A DNA stretch of 64,000 nt, taken from assembly GCA_010692425.1 (NCBI GenBank), contig JAAHHJ010000005.1, positions 1 to 64,000 on the forward strand, written 5' to 3'. Under the pieces are notes generated by a model. The model had not been told where the DNA came from, searched no databases, and saw only the letters and a list, made by a program, of their open reading frames with translations. Shown here piece by piece: positions 63,034-64,000 of the stretch. This stretch comes from Symploca sp. SIO3C6 (GTDB taxonomy: Bacteria; Cyanobacteriota; Cyanobacteriia; Cyanobacteriales; Coleofasciculaceae). The position numbers and the translations under genes are program-made. Each line of letters begins with the position of its first letter. Positions within the stretch are counted from its first letter, which is position 1.

Positions 63034-63168
63034 GAACCAATGACTAACAACTATTGATAACTGGGCTGCCAGCATCAGCAAAGGCAAATTAGAGAATCAA
63101 AAAGCTATATAGCTTATTTTCTAAAAAGTCTTGACTTAGATTGATAGCCACTAACAACAAAGAACCCA

Positions 63169-63189
63169 CAACTAACAACTAACAACAAC
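63169..63189. repeat. short heptamer repeat CAACTAA x2 with a variant
   Basis: Two CAACTAA units and one CAACAAC just before the zwf start. Weak STRR-like array. Confidence 0.55.
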
Positions 63190-63200
63190 TTGTAATTTTA

Positions 63201-64000
63201 TGGTGACTCTACTCGAAAATCCCCTGCGCGTTGGTTTGCAACAGGAACGCACACCAGAACCACTAATACTGGTAATTTTTGGCGCTTCTGGGGATCTCAC
63301 CAAACGCAAACTGGTACCATCAATTTACCAGCTCAAACAGGAAAGACGCCTGCCATCGGAAATCACTATCGTCGGTGTAGCGCGTCGGGAATGGAGCCAT
63401 GACTACTTCCGTGAGCAGATGCGCGAAGGCATTGAGGAATTTTCTGATGGCATTGGCACTGAGGAATTGTGGGAAAACTTTGCCCAAGGACTGTATTACT
63501 GCTCGGGTAATATAGATCAACCAGAAAGTTACCAGAAGCTCAAAGCCTTCTTAGGAGAACTAGACGGCAAACGCGGAACCAGAGGCAACCGAGTATTTTA
63601 CCTCTCAGTTGCCCCCAGATTCTTCCCAGAAGCCATCAAACAGTTGGGAGGAGCAGGGATGATCACTGATCCCTTCAAACACCGTCTGGTGATTGAAAAA
63701 CCCTTCGGTAGAGATTTGACTTCAGCACAAACCCTTAACCGCGTCGTGCAAAAAGTTTGCAAAGAAGAGCAAATTTACCGCATTGACCACTATCTGGGCA
63801 AAGAAACCGTTCAAAATCTGTTAGTTTTCCGCTTTGCAAACGCCATTTTCGAGCCACTGTGGAATCGTCAATTTGTTGACCACGTCCAAATTACTGTGGC
63901 AGAAACAGTGGGTGTGGAGGATCGAGCTGGTTACTATGAAACCTCCGGTGCTCTGCGAGATATGGTACAAAACCACTTGATGCAGCTATTTTGCCTAACA
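63201..64000 (+). CDS. zwf: glucose-6-phosphate dehydrogenase, 5' part (continues past the window)
   Basis: First step of the oxidative pentose phosphate pathway, reducing NADP+. The visible 266 residues include the dinucleotide-binding [20 protein letters not shown] (GASGDL at 28-33), the [10 protein letters not shown] strand, and the catalytic [13 protein letters not shown] motif. The known enzyme has about 510 residues, so roughly half is missing. ATG start; no strong Shine-Dalgarno. The third gene of the fbp-tal-zwf run; opcA would be expected beyond the edge. Confidence 0.95.

Overview
The window looks like a chromosomal segment of a cyanobacterium, probably filamentous. The reasons are: GCGATCGC (HIP1-type) octamers scattered through it, an RcaC-like response regulator, a HetP-family protein next to a HetC-like exporter, an fbp-tal-zwf run, a long-chain flavodoxin, a DUF3352 protein, and short tandem heptamer repeats of the kind known from cyanobacterial genomes. 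Nothing here proves heterocyst formation, and I do not name a species.

Layout. 0.3-6.7 kb: an RcaC-like multidomain response regulator, a nucleoside-type ABC permease translationally coupled to a ureidoglycolate lyase-like protein, a TpsB/FhaC-type outer membrane transporter, and tatC. 7.9-35.3 kb: a large export and peptide-modification region. It holds three RTX (hemolysin-type calcium-binding) proteins, a PEP-CTERM protein sharing its ectodomain with one of them, a graspetide-type RiPP precursor with three TTxxxxEE cores and a single ATP-grasp ligase, a parvulin foldase, an Asp-rich double-glycine peptide beside a cupin-4/JmjC oxygenase, an FkbM methyltransferase, a 710-residue unknown, a PIG-L deacetylase, two TPR-glycosyltransferases (one a fusion of about 1,400 residues), a HetP-family protein, a HlyD adaptor, and a HetC-like peptidase/ABC exporter with an N-terminal cyclic-nucleotide-binding-like domain. 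35.3-36.4 kb: a decayed duplication carrying tails of hrcA and hlyD. 36.4-40.8 kb: hrcA, rhodanese, DUF3352 protein, divergent TrpF. 41.2-49.5 kb: a glycan island (four glycosyltransferases, ABC exporter, histidine phosphatase). 49.9-52.1 kb: a histidine kinase/response regulator pair. 52.4-59.5 kb: a small secreted protein, cysE, an FMN-binding protein, an iron/B12-type ABC importer, flavodoxin, and a 38-residue zinc-ribbon-like gene. 59.5-64 kb: a class I aldolase fossil and fbp-tal-zwf (zwf runs off the window).

The most interesting signal is that four cargo genes of the export region (the graspetide precursor, two RTX proteins and the Asp-rich GG peptide) each carry one oriented copy of the palindrome CTGCCAAANTGGCAACA about 70-100 bp before the start codon. 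Two further copies lie in the same region. This suggests one regulon feeding the HetC/HlyD-type exporter. The model I infer is: precursors and RTX proteins are made under a common regulator, modified (ester crosslinks by the ATP-grasp enzyme, possibly hydroxylation, methylation or glycosylation by the neighbours), and exported with leader cleavage at Gly-Gly by the C39 domain. The parts are seen in the sequence; the links between them are inference.

Mobile remnants are MITE-like: two 109-bp copies and one relative with TATAGC ends, one with TTAGGACTTACGCA-type ends, and one 212-bp element with 23-bp ends. I saw no complete insertion sequence, CRISPR array, rRNA or tRNA by eye; tRNAs would need a dedicated scan.
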